Positions 33,962-46,440 of a DNA stretch of 64,000 nt are shown one piece after another. Every line of letters starts with the position of its first letter. Positions within the stretch are counted from its first letter, which is position 1. The DNA lies in assembly GCA_027943335.1 (NCBI GenBank), contig BSBK01000963.1, positions 2,341,001 through 2,405,000 on the forward strand. Direction: 5' to 3'. The notes beneath the pieces are model-generated. The model had not been told where the DNA came from. It made no database searches and saw only the letters and a program-made list of their open reading frames with translations. This DNA comes from Chamaecyparis obtusa. Lineage: Eukaryota; Streptophyta; Pinopsida; Cupressales; Cupressaceae. Position numbers and translations under genes: made by a program.

Positions 33962-35432
33962 TGTAGACACTTAAAAATGTTCTCCTAATTATCCTAAATT
34001 TTCTATTAATAAAATAAATATTTTATTTATTTAATTAATTCATAATTTTATGATGTATATATATAAAGCATTGTGGATCCTTCCGGTCGTACGTAGGACC
34101 AATAATATCATTGACTATGAGTATCTGTACCTGTAAGGCGTGGTGCTGAGCACGGAAAAACACATAGTCAAACTACGTCAGAGTTGTCGAAAGTCAGTCA
34201 TACTATAGGATCTACAGGGAAGCGTAAAGGCACCCTAGGTTAGAGGTACAGGCTGTAGTAACCTGCTTGTCCTAACATGACTGTGTAGTTTCAGAGTTGA
34301 CCTGCCTTAGGCTATCTATAGAACGTAGGTGGGTGGTGGGTCAGTATGTGAACCAGATTTGTAAAATGGATTCTAGTTACAGGTAATGCATTTAAGGTAT
34401 GTTAAAGGAAGGCTTGCTTTGCTAATCCTCGGTAAGCCCGTGTGGGTTCCTTGGATATTATCAAGTGGGAAATGGTCCAATGGCCTTAGGTGACACGATT
34501 GCTCGGGGGTGCGAAGGTCTCACAGCCTTAAGGATCGGTTTACCCTTTACCGTATGCCTCTACTATTCTAAAGGGCGAGAGGTGGGGTCGAAACAAATAG
34601 GAATCCATAACTAATTATTCCTGCCCTAGACCTTGTAGGTTAAATTGTGTGTTTAGCCGTGGGTTTATTCTATATCATCATACTGATACGGGGTACTACA
34701 ATGATCAACAAGTGGGTGAAAGTACTGACCTGCACGGTGACGGACCTTAGATCCACCTTCACGATCGACTGAGGTCGTGAGAACCAGTTTTGTAGCGCAG
34801 GAGGCTTCATAAATTCTTTTTCCTCTATTATGTAAAGAAATATTTATATTTATTTATGTAATTCACTAATAATTCTTTTCATTTATTCTCTATCCTATTA
34901 TCATCACATAAAATTTCATCTATCATTCTTCTTATCTCTCCTCTATTCATCAAACCAATCTCCATCCCCCTCATAAATGCTTTTATCTCTTTCCCAACTT
35001 CTCCACTTACAACAAGCAATTAATGTGGGAAAATAACATGTAACTACCTACTTGATTTCTTTTATCCCACACTCTTCCCACAACTTGGTTTCTCTCTTGA
35101 TTACACTTATAAACACATTTTTTCCCCTCTCATTTGGTCCCTCTTGCTTGTGCAATAAAATATCTTCATATTATCATTTGATTTCTGATATTCTTGAGTC
35201 ATTCTTGAATCGACCATTTTGTTCTCCATAGCTTCATGTGCAAGGTGCTCTGAGAGCAATCAGTTTAAACACAAGGTCTTGGTAGATAGGAAGGCAATGG
35301 AGTGAGGTTGGCTGCAATTTGTGAGTTCATTTAATATTGTTCTACATCTGTATGCATTGGAAATACTCCATTGTTGGATGTTGGAAGAAGTTTTCAATCT
35401 TTGATTCATACTTCCGTTTCCCTTAATCTACG
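33962..35432 (+). repeat. Candidate solo LTR (about 1.47 kb)
   Basis: Starts TGTAGACAC and ends TCTACG, probably a mutated TCTACA. Flanked by TCAGC (33957-33961) and TCAGA (35433-35437), a 5-bp target duplication with one mismatch. It contains a TATA-like CTTATAAAC near 35105 and AATAAA near 35155, in the order expected of U3-R. No ORF. Boundaries are inferred and could be wrong. Confidence 0.5.
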
Positions 35433-35437
35433 TCAGA

Positions 35438-35776
35438 AAATTTTAATATAAAATATTTATCATTTTTTGATCACCAAGAGCACATGATTGAGTTAAGAAT
35501 ATGCAGTGAGTAAATATTATTATTCACCCCTTTTTGATCACCTAGTTCTCACGAGGGCAAGAAGAGAGCATATAAAGGATAAATAATCATTTTATATATA
35601 TTATTTTAATAAGAACAATGCCTAAAAAGATTTAACAATGGATTATAAAAGAAATATAAATATGCTAAAGCTTCAAAAACAAACACACAAATATAAATAT
35701 AAATAAAAAAATTATTTTAATGGTTACCAAATACATGCTTCCACAATATGCTAAATATTTAGAAATACAAAACATA
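35438..35776. other. Intergenic, nothing recognised
   Basis: AT-rich sequence between the solo LTR and the second hAT element. No coding or repeat signature was seen. Confidence 0.4.
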
Positions 35777-36199
35777 GTATCAATCAAAGAAACGAGACTC
35801 GGACTCAGTGCGGACTTAGCAAGGGTGAGCCGACTTGGGACTCAATGAAAACTCGAAAAGACTCGACAAAGTGAAAAATAAAAAAAAATTAGAGATTTTT
35901 AAGGATTTATAACTTGTTTCATGCATCCTTTATTTTAATAAACCTTAAAGAGACAATAACATCATCAAATAGAGGCTAATTTGATCACATACGCAAGTAT
36001 AAATCGATCACATAAGTATAAAGTATAAATGCAAATCATAGCTGAAGGAAATAGAAAACTTAGATGTATAAATATTGTCAAATTTATACAAAACTCATGG
36101 AATATCAAATCCATGACATCAAATGTTCCAAACATATATCAAAACAAAAACTACAAGTCTATGGCTCGGGGGAGCCTGCATCCCTCATACGAAGGTGTC

Positions 36200-36534
36200 T
36201 AAGGTAGGTCCTTGATGATTTAGCAACCATAGTCTATGCATGTGACTCCATGCCATGCTCACCAACATCACTTGTGCCCGTGTCTGCTCATGCTCTATCC
36301 TCCTCTGACCTAGCTACAGCCTAGCTCTATGTGCCTAGTTGATCCAATCAAGCTCCTCACACTAAGAAAAGATCTGCAGCCTCAGTGATCCACTCATATT
36401 GTGGATAAACCTCCTCTAGCGTGATCATGGTGGAGTAATGGTCCTAAAATCGTCTTTGTCTAAGACAGAGGTTGTAATGAACAAAGAATAGATCATTCAA
36501 CCTCTCCACAAACAATCTATTGAGTGTAATGTCC
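36200..36534 (-). pseudogene. hAT 2 transposase, dimerisation domain C-terminal piece
   Basis: Minus-strand reading gives RLFVERLNDLFFVHYNLCLRQ followed by an acidic EEVYPQYEWITEAAD tail, the end of the hAT C-terminal dimerisation domain. A solo LTR splits the domain; its N-terminal side continues at 38277. Several stops are present. Confidence 0.75.
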
Positions 36535-38276
36535 CTTGGTCTCTACTTTTATAAAATCTTGCAAAACTGACATTAGTGCATGATATCATAAAAATATACA
36601 TAATTTCTACTTTAAGTTAGTAAGGGGAAGTTGGCCCTTAAGGCTAGTTGCTTTCCAACTAACTCTTAAGGTCCTCTTGGAAACAGCTAGTTGCTTTCCA
36701 ACTAGTTGCATTCCAAGCCTACATATATGCAAATGACTGGGCTATCCAACAATTGTGGAGACATGACGTCCATCATTTAATGGCTTTCCCATTATGATGT
36801 CTCATATCACGTATTGCACATAATTCCATAATGGCTTTCCCATTATGGAGATATGACGTCCATCAGTTAATGGCTTTCCCATTACGATGTCTCATATCAA
36901 ATATTACATGTAATTTCATAATAGCTTTCCCATTATAAGTATTACACATAATTTTCATAATGGCTTTCCCATTATGAAAGTTTATAATTTTCCATCAATT
37001 GACTTTGTCATTATGATGGCCTTCCATCAAATGGCTTTCCCATTATGACGGCTATAATTTCCATCAAATGGCTTTCCCATTATGATGGCTTGTATCATAA
37101 TTTCCATCAAATGGCTTTCCCATTATGATGGCTTGTATCATAATTTCCATCAAATGGGTTTCCCATTATGATGGCTTATATCATTAATTACACATGATCA
37201 ACATAAATTAATTCCATACAAATATTTCCTTTCATTAATTATGATATCTTAGTCATAAAATAATGTCAATATGAGAAACATAATTTAAATCCATTTTAGA
37301 AATACATTATATATAATGACCAACATTCTAAAAATCATGTATATGATTTATTCATACAAATCGTAGACACAATATAATTCCAATTATATGTATATATAAA
37401 TACATATATATTTTGTATATGTATTTACATAACTGTAAATTCATTACAATATAGTCCTCTATATATATATATATATAGGTATTAACAAAATAAAATACCA
37501 TACCTTGTTGAGATTCTTGTCACTGTTATTTATTTAATTCCTTACTCCGCTGTCACCACCGACTGCACAATAATTCTCCTTTTGTATTATTTCATATGCC
37601 CCCTCTGAATTCTTATCGACTGTTATATTTTTGTTCCTTTTTCATCGACTGCCTTTTCATTACATTGTAGTCCGCTCTGATATCCCCACCCTGCTACAGT
37701 CTATATATATAAATGTATGTGGAGGGAGGGGAGTCACGTCCCTCCCCTCACATCGCACCACTTTAGGGGTAACAGCCGCACCTCTAAAGGGTGCGACCGT
37801 AAGGTGCATATTTATGACTCTTATAATAGTTTGCAGTTTGTATTATATAATATATTATAATATAAATTATATTATATTATATATTATGTAATATCTATTA
37901 TTTATATGTTTCATTAATATATATGTATACTTAATAATATGTTTTGTTTTTTTTATTAATTTAGAGTTATAATATTAATAATATTTTATTATTTAGTAAT
38001 ATTATTTATTGTTTTATTAATAATTAATTTATTATTTAGTAATATTATTTATTATGTTTTGTTATCATTAATAATGTAAATTATAGACATTTAATATAAA
38101 TTGCAATTAATTAATATTAAATCATTTATATTGTTAATGACATTTCTTACACAAATTATGAATTTGATAAAAAAAAAAAGAAGTGTTATATCATTTTAAT
38201 ATTTATTTTTATTATTTTTATTATTTGTCCATTAATTTGATATATTTTTTCTGGGTTCAAGGAAGGGGACATTACA
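36535..38276. repeat. Solo LTR (1742 bp) with perfect TSD in hAT 2
   Basis: Starts TGTAATGTCCC and ends GGGGACATTACA, with an exact 5-bp duplication TTGAG on both sides (36530-36534, 38277-38281). Removing it restores a continuous hAT reading (FGCECN...HSKRLN / RLFVERLND). It contains degenerate tandem repeats at 36760-37190 and AT-rich stretches, and carries no internal ORF. Its termini resemble those of elements A and B. Confidence 0.85.
36760..37190. repeat. Degenerate tandem repeat inside the solo LTR
   Basis: Units of about 38-45 bp centred on TCAAATGGCTTTCCCATTATGATGG-like text; the last four are nearly identical and earlier ones are diverged. Confidence 0.75.
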
Positions 38277-39840
38277 TTGAGCCTCTTGGAGTGTATGTGC
38301 TCAAACATACTCTAATTGCACTCACAACCAAAAGCACTGCACAGTTGGTTCAAAATGTGAATGGATATCCTTTGAAGCACAGTTGCACAGAGATGCGCTT
38401 GCAACCCCTTGGGACATGTACCAGAGACTGGGATGCATCTCCTTGTACCAAATACTTCTGCAAAGACTTTGTTGGTTCAGCGGTGAAATATCTAATGGTT
38501 TTGGATGCCATTTCGAGGTTTAAGAATTTAAGAGCAACTGTAACAAAGGAAATGAGTGGGGATTTCAGTGTTGGTGGGGGATTTTAGTGTTACAATCTCC
38601 AAGTATCATTAAATTATAGTTACAGTCCACTATATTTTCGGATTTTCTATAGATTATTAAATTATATTGAAAAAAATTGAGGTGTCTCCAAGTACCCTGA
38701 TCTCCTATTTTGAAAAAATAGCTGTACCAATACCAGTCTCTTGAGTTTCCAAGTACCCCTGTCTCCATGCAACCTTGCTCTGAAGATTTGGTCTTTTAGG
38801 ACCAAACATTTGCCACCATCTATCTATGATAAGAAAAAGAAAAAAAATCCAACTTCAAAGACTTTAAGTTATAAAATCAAATTATGCACTTAAAATATAA
38901 TTTTACTTGTGTGCAATTTTATCTGACTATCTTTGCAAATTTGACGAGAGAAGACCTCCTCTCATGCATTAGAAAAGACATCTATCTCATGGATTATAGT
39001 GGTGATATCACCACCATTAGACGACATTCACTCTATCACTGAATAGAACACATCAAGAACCTCATCCACCTTGAAATCGAGGCAGAAATGAAATGTTGGA
39101 TTGAGGTAATAAGTGTCTACATGGAGGGACTTGTGAAGTTGGAGGTGCCATCTCCCAAACAAGATGATACTTACTCTCATCTCCATAGATAAATCTAATG
39201 GCCTTCTTGGCCCTATCCATGCCCTCATATATGTAGTCAATCACAAGCCTCTCCCCATTAACAACTTGTAGAACTACCAAGGGCTCAATGAACTGCAAAT
39301 ATTGTGAAACATTAACAAATAACTTAAGTGGGAACAAAAATAAGCAAAATTGCAAATAAAAGAAAAATTAAAATCAAAATTAAAAGTAAAACATAATGTA
39401 GAATTTATAAAAAATTACCTCCACAGTCTCCGCACAAGGGACCCAAAAGCCTGACTCATAAAAAATGAAATCTACCACATCAATCCCTGTAGTGGTCATA
39501 ACATACGATGAGGAAGTTCACTCCTCACCAACAAGCATACGCCACAACGCTACCTTTGACCGAATCAAGCATTGTAATGTGATGAAATTGGTGGCAAATC
39601 TAGTGATTCCAAGACAAGCAAACTCCTTCAGCCTGGTCTATTGCCTCATTGGGTTAAAGACCCATGTGTGATTGTACACAAATTTGCAAATAGTTTTGGC
39701 CTTATCTACACATGCCCTGATCCATGGAACCTTGCCAATATCCTTCAATATGACGTCAAGGTAATGGGCAGCACATGGATACTCACTCTTCTCCTCTTAT
39801 TTTGCCAATACAATGGAATGAACTCATTTTTAGGGTTGTA
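38277..39840 (-). pseudogene. hAT 2 transposase, DUF659 to dimerisation domain
   Basis: Reading from high to low coordinates gives VDKAKTICKFVYNHTWV and LGITRFATNFITLQCL in the 39420-39840 part. After a GT-AG intron (about 39294-39418) come FIEPLVVLQVVNGERL and DYIYEGMDRAKKAIRF, then LHVDTYYLNPTFHF near 39100. The dimerisation domain block near 38300-38480 reads FGCECN...FEHIHSKRL. This order is typical of plant hAT transposases with DUF659. Frames shift and stops occur; the N-terminal BED finger was not found. Confidence 0.75.
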
Positions 39841-40102
39841 GATGCAATATAGATTTAAAAAACAACTTAAAACAATCATTTTTATTTTTTTGAAGTGATT
39901 TTATACTGTTGTGCGCCGTCTGAGCCTAGGCCTTGAGACTCGTCGGGTTCGGGCCAACTCTACAAGTCTTGGTTTCTAGCGAGTCTCGCCCACAACTTGG
40001 AGGAGTCCGAGTCTGAACCCCTAGGACTCGGCCAGGGTCACCTGCCTTGAAACTCGCCAAGTCTTGACAAGCCTTGGCGAGTCCAAGAACTTTGGTATGA
40101 AT

Positions 40103-40684
40103 ACCAAATCATATGCTGAAATCCAAACAAATCTTTAAAGTATAAAAACAATCTCCACGTGAGATTACAATCTTTAGGAAAATACAGAGGTCTTGTTCTC
40201 TAATCTCTAGAATCTAAGGGTATTTGTCCTCCAATCCTATAGGAAAACAAGAGCCTCAAACCTTGGAAAAAAAAATCTGAATAAATTGGTGAATGTTAGA
40301 AAGGTGAACAAGTTCCTAAATCTATAGTAACAAGAAGCTTGTTTCCTTAAAAAACCTTTGTCTTGTAGCTCCTCACTGATTTCCTATTATATAATTTGTC
40401 TTGAAGAAGGTATCAAGTGCTTCAAGGGTTACAACAGCCTTTTATGGAAACCAACACCCCATAATTTTTTATATTATTTTATTTGTTGCTAGTAAACCAT
40501 GGCCCCTTTATTTGAAGTATTTTACAAATATAATGGGAAAATAATGATATTGCAGACATAAGCTAATTAATTAAAAAGGGACATTATAGAGTATGAGATA
40601 AAACGTTAAAATTTCTTATTAATTATTGTCATGATATTTTCTCCACCACTTGAAAGGCATATGGAGGAGAATAGATGTTAATTG
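40103..40684. other. Intergenic, nothing recognised
   Basis: AT-rich sequence between hAT 2 and the short LTR. No ORF or repeat feature is supported. Confidence 0.4.
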
Positions 40685-40850
40685 TGTTGCCATAATAGTT
40701 ACATTAGTAGTTGTATTGCATTGTCATTTACAACAGTGTGGTTATAGCTGTTATACAGTTCACAATACAGTATAAATCAACCTCCTTGCATCTCAATCAT
40801 TAACACATCATCAAATAATATAGATGTATATTTTACCTTCCTCTTTCACA
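40685..40850 (+). repeat. Short (166 bp) LTR followed by a primer-binding site
   Basis: TGTTGCCATAATAG to CTCTTTCACA, directly followed by TGGTATCAGAGC. Length and structure suggest a TRIM or a copia element with short LTRs. A diverged relative is at 58035-58215. Whether those two are the LTRs of one element could not be shown. Confidence 0.65.
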
Positions 40851-40862
40851 TGGTATCAGAGC
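40851..40862 (+). promoter_or_regulatory. Primer-binding site after the short LTR
   Basis: TGGTATCAGAGC, the initiator tRNA-Met complement, abutting the LTR with no spacer. Confidence 0.75.
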
Positions 40863-41079
40863 ACAAAATGCTCATGTCTGTAATCTGTGATGAAAGGAGA
40901 AATGATAGAGTTTAAGCTCATGGCTGGCTGAGCATGGCAGCCACAGATACATTGAAGACCGCACCATGAATGAGCATAACCTGTGAAAAATGGGAATGAA
41001 GACAAGAAAAGTGCATGTGCGTTTTATTGCCTTGATTTTTGAAGGGCCAAAAATTTAAAATTTCCAAGTCATTTTTCCT

Positions 41080-41415
41080 TTGCATGCAAAAGTTTATTAG
41101 AAGCCTTAACTTTTACGTTTTTCCAACCCCAAACCTTAAATTTTGCACATTTGGAGCCTCAAACACTAACTTTCGCAATTATTTGCTCCAAACTCTAAAT
41201 TTTGCATCTTTTCTTCCAAAACATTAACTTTCATGTGAAATTTCTCAAAATCTTAACTTTTGCACATTGGGAGCTCCAAACTCTGTAACTTTTGCGTTTT
41301 GAAAAGCCTAAACCCCAACTTTTGTGTCTTTCATTCCAAAATCCTAACTTTTGTATTTGGGAGTTGAAATTCTTAACTTTTGTGTCCATGGTTTCAGATT
41401 CCTAACTCTTGAAAA
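41080..41415. repeat. Degenerate ~30-bp tandem array (CTTAACTTTTG units)
   Basis: About ten loosely spaced units of the type CCAAACTCTTAACTTTTGCxTTTTG..., with the core AACTTTTG strongly conserved and spacers variable. Confidence 0.7.
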
Positions 41416-41579
41416 CTCCATTTGAAGAACCTGTATCCGCTTTTTAACTACCTTCAAGAAAATCCAATCAGCAGCCCCATAATGCCAAATTCTACAACCT
41501 CAGCCAATGTAGTCCCAGTCATGCCCAATATGAGAGCTTTTGGTCAGGTTAACAGCAGCCATCACAATATAAAATAATT

Positions 41580-44500
41580 TTATGCTCTGGCTGATATGCA
41601 AGCAGAATGTGTAAGCACAGACATTGCACCTGAATCGTTTGACAAAATGCACCCAAAAGCATAATGAAGGAATATTTTTATCAAGTACTGTAGTTCAGAA
41701 CACTGTTGCAGCCATGGATTCGAAATGTGGGGGCATAGATAAGCACATGAATTGTTTGCGAATTCCTCAGAGAAGTCATTCAAAGCAGCGAAATGTAATG
41801 ATCACAAGGTTGCAGCAATCAAATCAATTAAAAAGGCTTTAGAAACTCAAAGGCAAATACGATTGACAGCTACAAAGCCAAATCCTTTGCTAATATTCTC
41901 TGCGGTTTTGGAGCATGGGATGAACATGTGTCAGAGTATTTATGTATTTTGACTCGTGACAGGCATTAATAATTGGAAATGAACACAGAATGTGCGCAGA
42001 ATTGGATTTTGCAAGGAAGCTATCGAGATCTTTGAAATAATGAGGCACCTTAGATACATCCCAATATTAAACGCTTTGTTTCCGAGGTGTTAGTGTTCGA
42101 CATTGATGCTTGTGGTGGATACCTTAAGGACATCCTAAATCTTAATGTTAAGATACCATCTTCGTATCTATGGTTGATCTTCATACCCGTGGCACAACTC
42201 AATGAAACGTGTTTTAGCAAAGCTCGGAATATACAGGCACTGTGAAAGAGGTTTGAAATAGGGGGCATCCATCCATCGAAATGTGATAGGAGAATTTTTG
42301 TCAACTATCATAATTGTTTGACAGAATGCCTGGAAAGATGTTGTCTTAGAGAATGGAAGAAATGATTCTAGAATGTGTCCAAAATGGTTTGGGCAAAGAA
42401 GCCCTCAAAAATTTTAAATCAATAAAGTACTCTCAAATAAATGGCACTGTATGAATTTAGGTTATACAATGGATTTGAAGAATTGACTTTAGAAAGTTTC
42501 TGTAAAGAACCTTGCTGGCTCTATGCTGAAGATAATATTTTCTTTGAATTGTTTGCAATTTCATTTTTTTGTTTTTTGGAATGTTTTTTTTTTGGCAATT
42601 TTTTCAGAATAAGAATAATATAAAATAACAAATTTATACTAATTTCAAAACCCACCAATTGATTGAATTCAATAACTTGCCAATTCTCAAATATCATTAC
42701 ATAAAATTAATGCAAATTGGCACCTATATCAAAACGTGGCATGCTGGAGATGACACGCAGCCACTGGAGGATGAAACGCAGCCAACATGAAATGCTACGC
42801 AACCTCCAAAATGTAAATTGCAGCCTCCAAATATTAAACACAGCCTCCAAATTGAAACACAGGCCTCTAGATATGTCACGCAACCTCTTTGTGATAATAT
42901 GCAGCCTTCTGGAGATAATTCGCAGCCAATTGGAGATACAACAGCCTCCTAAATAAACCTCTAAGCCTCTAGAATAAATCGAACCCAGCTGTAGAATGAT
43001 AATTAAATCAAATTGCTCAACAGACACCAAATTTGGTTTACATCAGCACCAAATTTGCAGCTTGTGAAATCAGAATTGTTTCTCAGAATGCAAATGCACA
43101 ATTCACCACCAAAACGGTGATTCAAAATGCAGAAATGAGAGGAATCTAAGTCCAATAATGAATTCCATCTTCTCCCAATAGCTCTTAAAAAGCATTAAAA
43201 AAAAGTGTAGCTTCTTCAATACATTTTTCACTTAAGAGGCTTCTCACACACACCATTAAATCAAAACATAAAGATATAGTTATTTATTAAGATTGACTTA
43301 ATAAACAACTTAAATTATGAAGCCTCGTTAAAAAGCTCAAAAAATGCTCCCACTACTCAACATCTCAATGCTGCCTCCACTGCACTACCAAAAATAGCAA
43401 CTACTCAAAATAGACTGACTAAAAATAGCAAGTCTATCACAGAGACCCTCAAATCCCATTGTCAGCTCACGAGGGTTGCAATGATGAACTGACCAAACCC
43501 AGCTACACGAACCTACTAAACTGGGGACATTACAGCTTCAAGCAAATGCAGCTCGCAAGCTTGAAGCTGAATTCTATAACCTTTTCTTGCATCCTTTATC
43601 TGTAGTAGTGATGATAGAAATGCACTCTAATGATTTCAAGGATTGCAAGATTTACACTAAATAGATTTGTTAAAAAGGCTTTATAGACTTTCAAGCTATT
43701 GCAGTTGGCAGTGGTAAAACCATATTCTACAACTTTTAGCTGGCCGTCTATACCTGTGACACAGTGAAAGCTTTTAAACAAGGACATACACGTACAAATA
43801 ATGGAAGCTTACACAAAGCTTTGAATTGTTTTATAGAACACCTCCAAAGAGATGTCATCGCGTGGAATGCAAAATTTGCAGAAAATTAATTTGTTGAAAA
43901 TGTTTATAGAAACATTCAAGTGAGTGTAAAGGCTACGATTGACATATATGTAAAATGTGTTGTGAAGTGTTTGACTAAATGTCTCTAAGAAGTGTGAATT
44001 GAAGGTCGGTTGTAGAAGCACAGACAAGCTGCCCAAACTGTTTAACAAAATACATCAAAGAGATGTCATCTCAATGATTGCAAATGTAGACAAAAATGGA
44101 TTGCACAAGGAGGCTGTTGAAATCATTGATTTAATGAAATATTCTTGAACATATCCTAACACAGTGCCCGTGGATAGCTTTCGTGACTGTGGTGGTTAGC
44201 TTGAGTGTTAGTATTTTTCAGATTCTAATAAGAAATATACAATTTATAGAGATCTAACAAAGCTAAGCACAGGATAAGAAATAAAGTAACCAAGAAAGGA
44301 TAGAAGATACCCAGAAATCAACCAAGTATACTCCAGTCTATGTGCCTTCCTTGATTGTCAAAGTAGCTTTCAAATACTCAGATTGACTTTGATCTGTATG
44401 ACATCCAATTAGTACTCTCTTCTGCCCATAAGATGTGCCTCCAAACTGTAATAACCATGGTGCTGAGGAGAACTCCCGATTAGTACTTCAATGTTAGTAT

Positions 44501-45420
44501 ATTCACATTTATGAAGAAGCGTCCAGCCCTAACAGAGGCTTCCAGCCCTAACCGAATTGCAGTCTATATTAACATTGCCATGTTTTATACTCCTATCGCT
44601 GCTTGTATAGATCAGATTATCGCACCATAATCTGATCTTAATTCATACTCGGACCTGCTCTCATCTACTAGCTGAAGCTGCTTATATTTCGCACCAATAT
44701 ATGTTCGCTGATCTGTGGTTGCAGTTCGCACCAATTAGAATAACAATCGCTGAGTATTTTGCTCCTTCAATGCACAGCCTATCTGCTGCATTAACGCCAA
44801 GCAAATTCGTACTTTAGGGAGGGAAGCACGTTATGTTTTTTTGGTGCTTTTCTCCCTTTGATCGAACACCTTAAATATGCTATGAAACCACCAACAAGGA
44901 GGCCGACTTGGTCCATAAAAACCAATTAATTATAAAAGCCAAGAGGCCGACCTTGGGCCCTCAATTTCATTCAACATATATATCGATTTTGATAAACAAT
45001 GAATAATAAATATAACTAATATTTATTATTATTATTTATCATATCGATTTGCACAAGAAGGAGATGTTTGCCGTAAAGGCCATAAAACTTAACATTGACG
45101 ATGCTCAAACATTATTATTTTGATGTCAATTAAACTGGTGGTGCTTGTGCAAGCGTGTGTAGCTAGTAAGAATGGAAGGTTGTACCAGATGATAAAGACT
45201 GTCTGGTTAGATATTTATGCATATTGTGGAGTCATTGATAACGTAGTTAAATTGTTTGACAGACCACCTCAAAGAGGTTTCAACTTACTAAATACAAGGC
45301 TCGTTGGATATGCACAAAAAGACATGCAGCTAAACTTGAAAAATACATTAAAAAAAAGGGTCATGATTGTAGAAAAGGCAATAAAAAGGCAAGTGAAGTC
45401 TTTGACATAATTCTTTTAGA
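41580..45420 (+). pseudogene. Pentatricopeptide-repeat (PPR) gene fragments
   Basis: Scattered plus-strand pieces resemble PPR motifs: YALADMQAECVSTDIAPESFDKM near 41580-41650 and KLFNKIHQRDVISM...NGLHKEAVEIIDLMK near 44030-44150. A third piece, DIYAYCGVIDNVVKLFDRPPQRGF, is near 45210-45290. These match the 'DMYAKCG...A..LFD.MP.RDV' repeat of plant PLS-type PPR proteins, which act in organelle RNA editing and processing. Everything is broken by stops, frameshifts and a solo LTR (42501-43534). Origin may be a captured or decayed gene. Confidence 0.6.
42501..43534. repeat. Solo LTR of the element B family
   Basis: 1034 bp, TGTAAAGAACCTTGCTGGC to GGGGACATTACA, clearly related to both LTRs of element B, including CGCAGCC-type internal repeats (42740-42960). 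Flanked by GTTTC/GCTTC (42496-42500, 43535-43539; 4 of 5). Confidence 0.8.
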
Positions 45421-45479
45421 GGTGTCTTCTCAAAGACATACACAAAATGATCAAGTTATGGACATACATAAGTATTTGA

Positions 45480-46440
45480 TTGATCAATAGTTTCAGCAGA
45501 GTTCTTCTGATCCTAATCTGTATGTCAAGCATGCTAGTGGTGAGATTCTTATTCTTGTAATCTATGTTGATGATCTAATCATTATTGGCAGTGCAACACA
45601 TTTGGTCGAGCAGGTCAAACAGAATTTGTGCTAGACTTTTGATATGACAAATTTGGGACTTCTACATTATTGTCTTGGTGTAGAGGCTTGGAAGACAAAT
45701 AGCAACATATTCATTTTTCAATCAAAGTATGTCAAAACTCTATTGGATAAGTAAAGGGTTGAAACTTTCAGCCAAATCGGATTCACCGGTGGTGGATGAA
45801 TCAGAGTTCAAGCAACTAGTAGGCAGCTTCATCTACCTCACTACCACTAGACTTGACATCAGTTATGTTGTAAGCCACATCTCCTGCTTGCTTCATGACA
45901 GCCCCAAAAGTTTAACATTGGGTTGTAGTGAACCGTGTGCTGAGATATATGAAGGGTGCTCTTGATTTTGGAACTCTATAGCGGAAGCACAAATCCTAGA
46001 CTAGTTGGTTTTAAAGACTCAAATTGGGCGAGTTGTGTTGATGAAAGAAAGTCTAGTTCTGGGTGTGTTTTTAGTTTCAGCATAGGTGCAGTCGCATGGA
46101 CCAGCAAGAAGAAGTAGGTAGTAGCTCTCTCCTCCACCAAAGCTAAATATGGGAATTGTTAAGGCAACTTGTGAGGCAGTTTGGCTTCAAAGAATACTTT
46201 CTGACATGCACATGTCACAAGCAAAACCTACTTCCTGTTTTGTGATAATTAAGGTGTCCTAAAACTTGCCAAAAATTCAATTTTCCATGAACAAACTAAG
46301 CATGTTGACCTTCATTTTCATTTCATCCGCAAACTTATCGAAGATGACCGGACTATACATATCCTCACCAAGTCTCTCAATCTGGAAATGTTTGTCAAGT
46401 TTAGGGGGCAACTTGGTGTAGTTGATAGAATGACCATTAA
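45480..46440 (+). pseudogene. Ty1/copia RT-RNase H relic
   Basis: SSSDPNLYVKHASGEILILVIYVDDLIIIG carries the copia YVDD box near 45560. LGLLHYCLGVE, FKQLVGSFIYLTTTRLDISY and a diverged RNase H end (ALDFGTL, then a broken ADIFTKSL-like region near 46370) follow. A polypurine-like AAGGAAGGG and possible 3' LTR start (TATTAGAATATTTTAGC) come after. Stops and frameshifts throughout. Confidence 0.75.

Larger units (their letters stand above)
35785..40094 (-). mobile_element. hAT DNA transposon 2 (with solo LTR inside)
   Basis: Terminal CAAAG ... CTTTG is flanked by 8-bp target duplications GTATCAAT (35777-35784) and GTATGAAT (40095-40102; 7 of 8 match), the size expected for hAT. Both subterminal regions (about 100 bp left, 200 bp right) are crowded with GACTCGG/CGAGTC motifs, likely transposase-binding repeats. 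It contains a DUF659/hAT transposase relic on the minus strand. Without the solo LTR the element is about 2.56 kb. Confidence 0.75.

Noticed and set aside
34060..34800. Possible RNA gene in the GC-richer part of the candidate solo LTR
   Set aside because: No tRNA, rRNA or snRNA signature was found; position inside an LTR explains it better.
36760..37190. CRISPR-like array
   Set aside because: Units are contiguous and degenerate with no unique spacers, inside a plant LTR.
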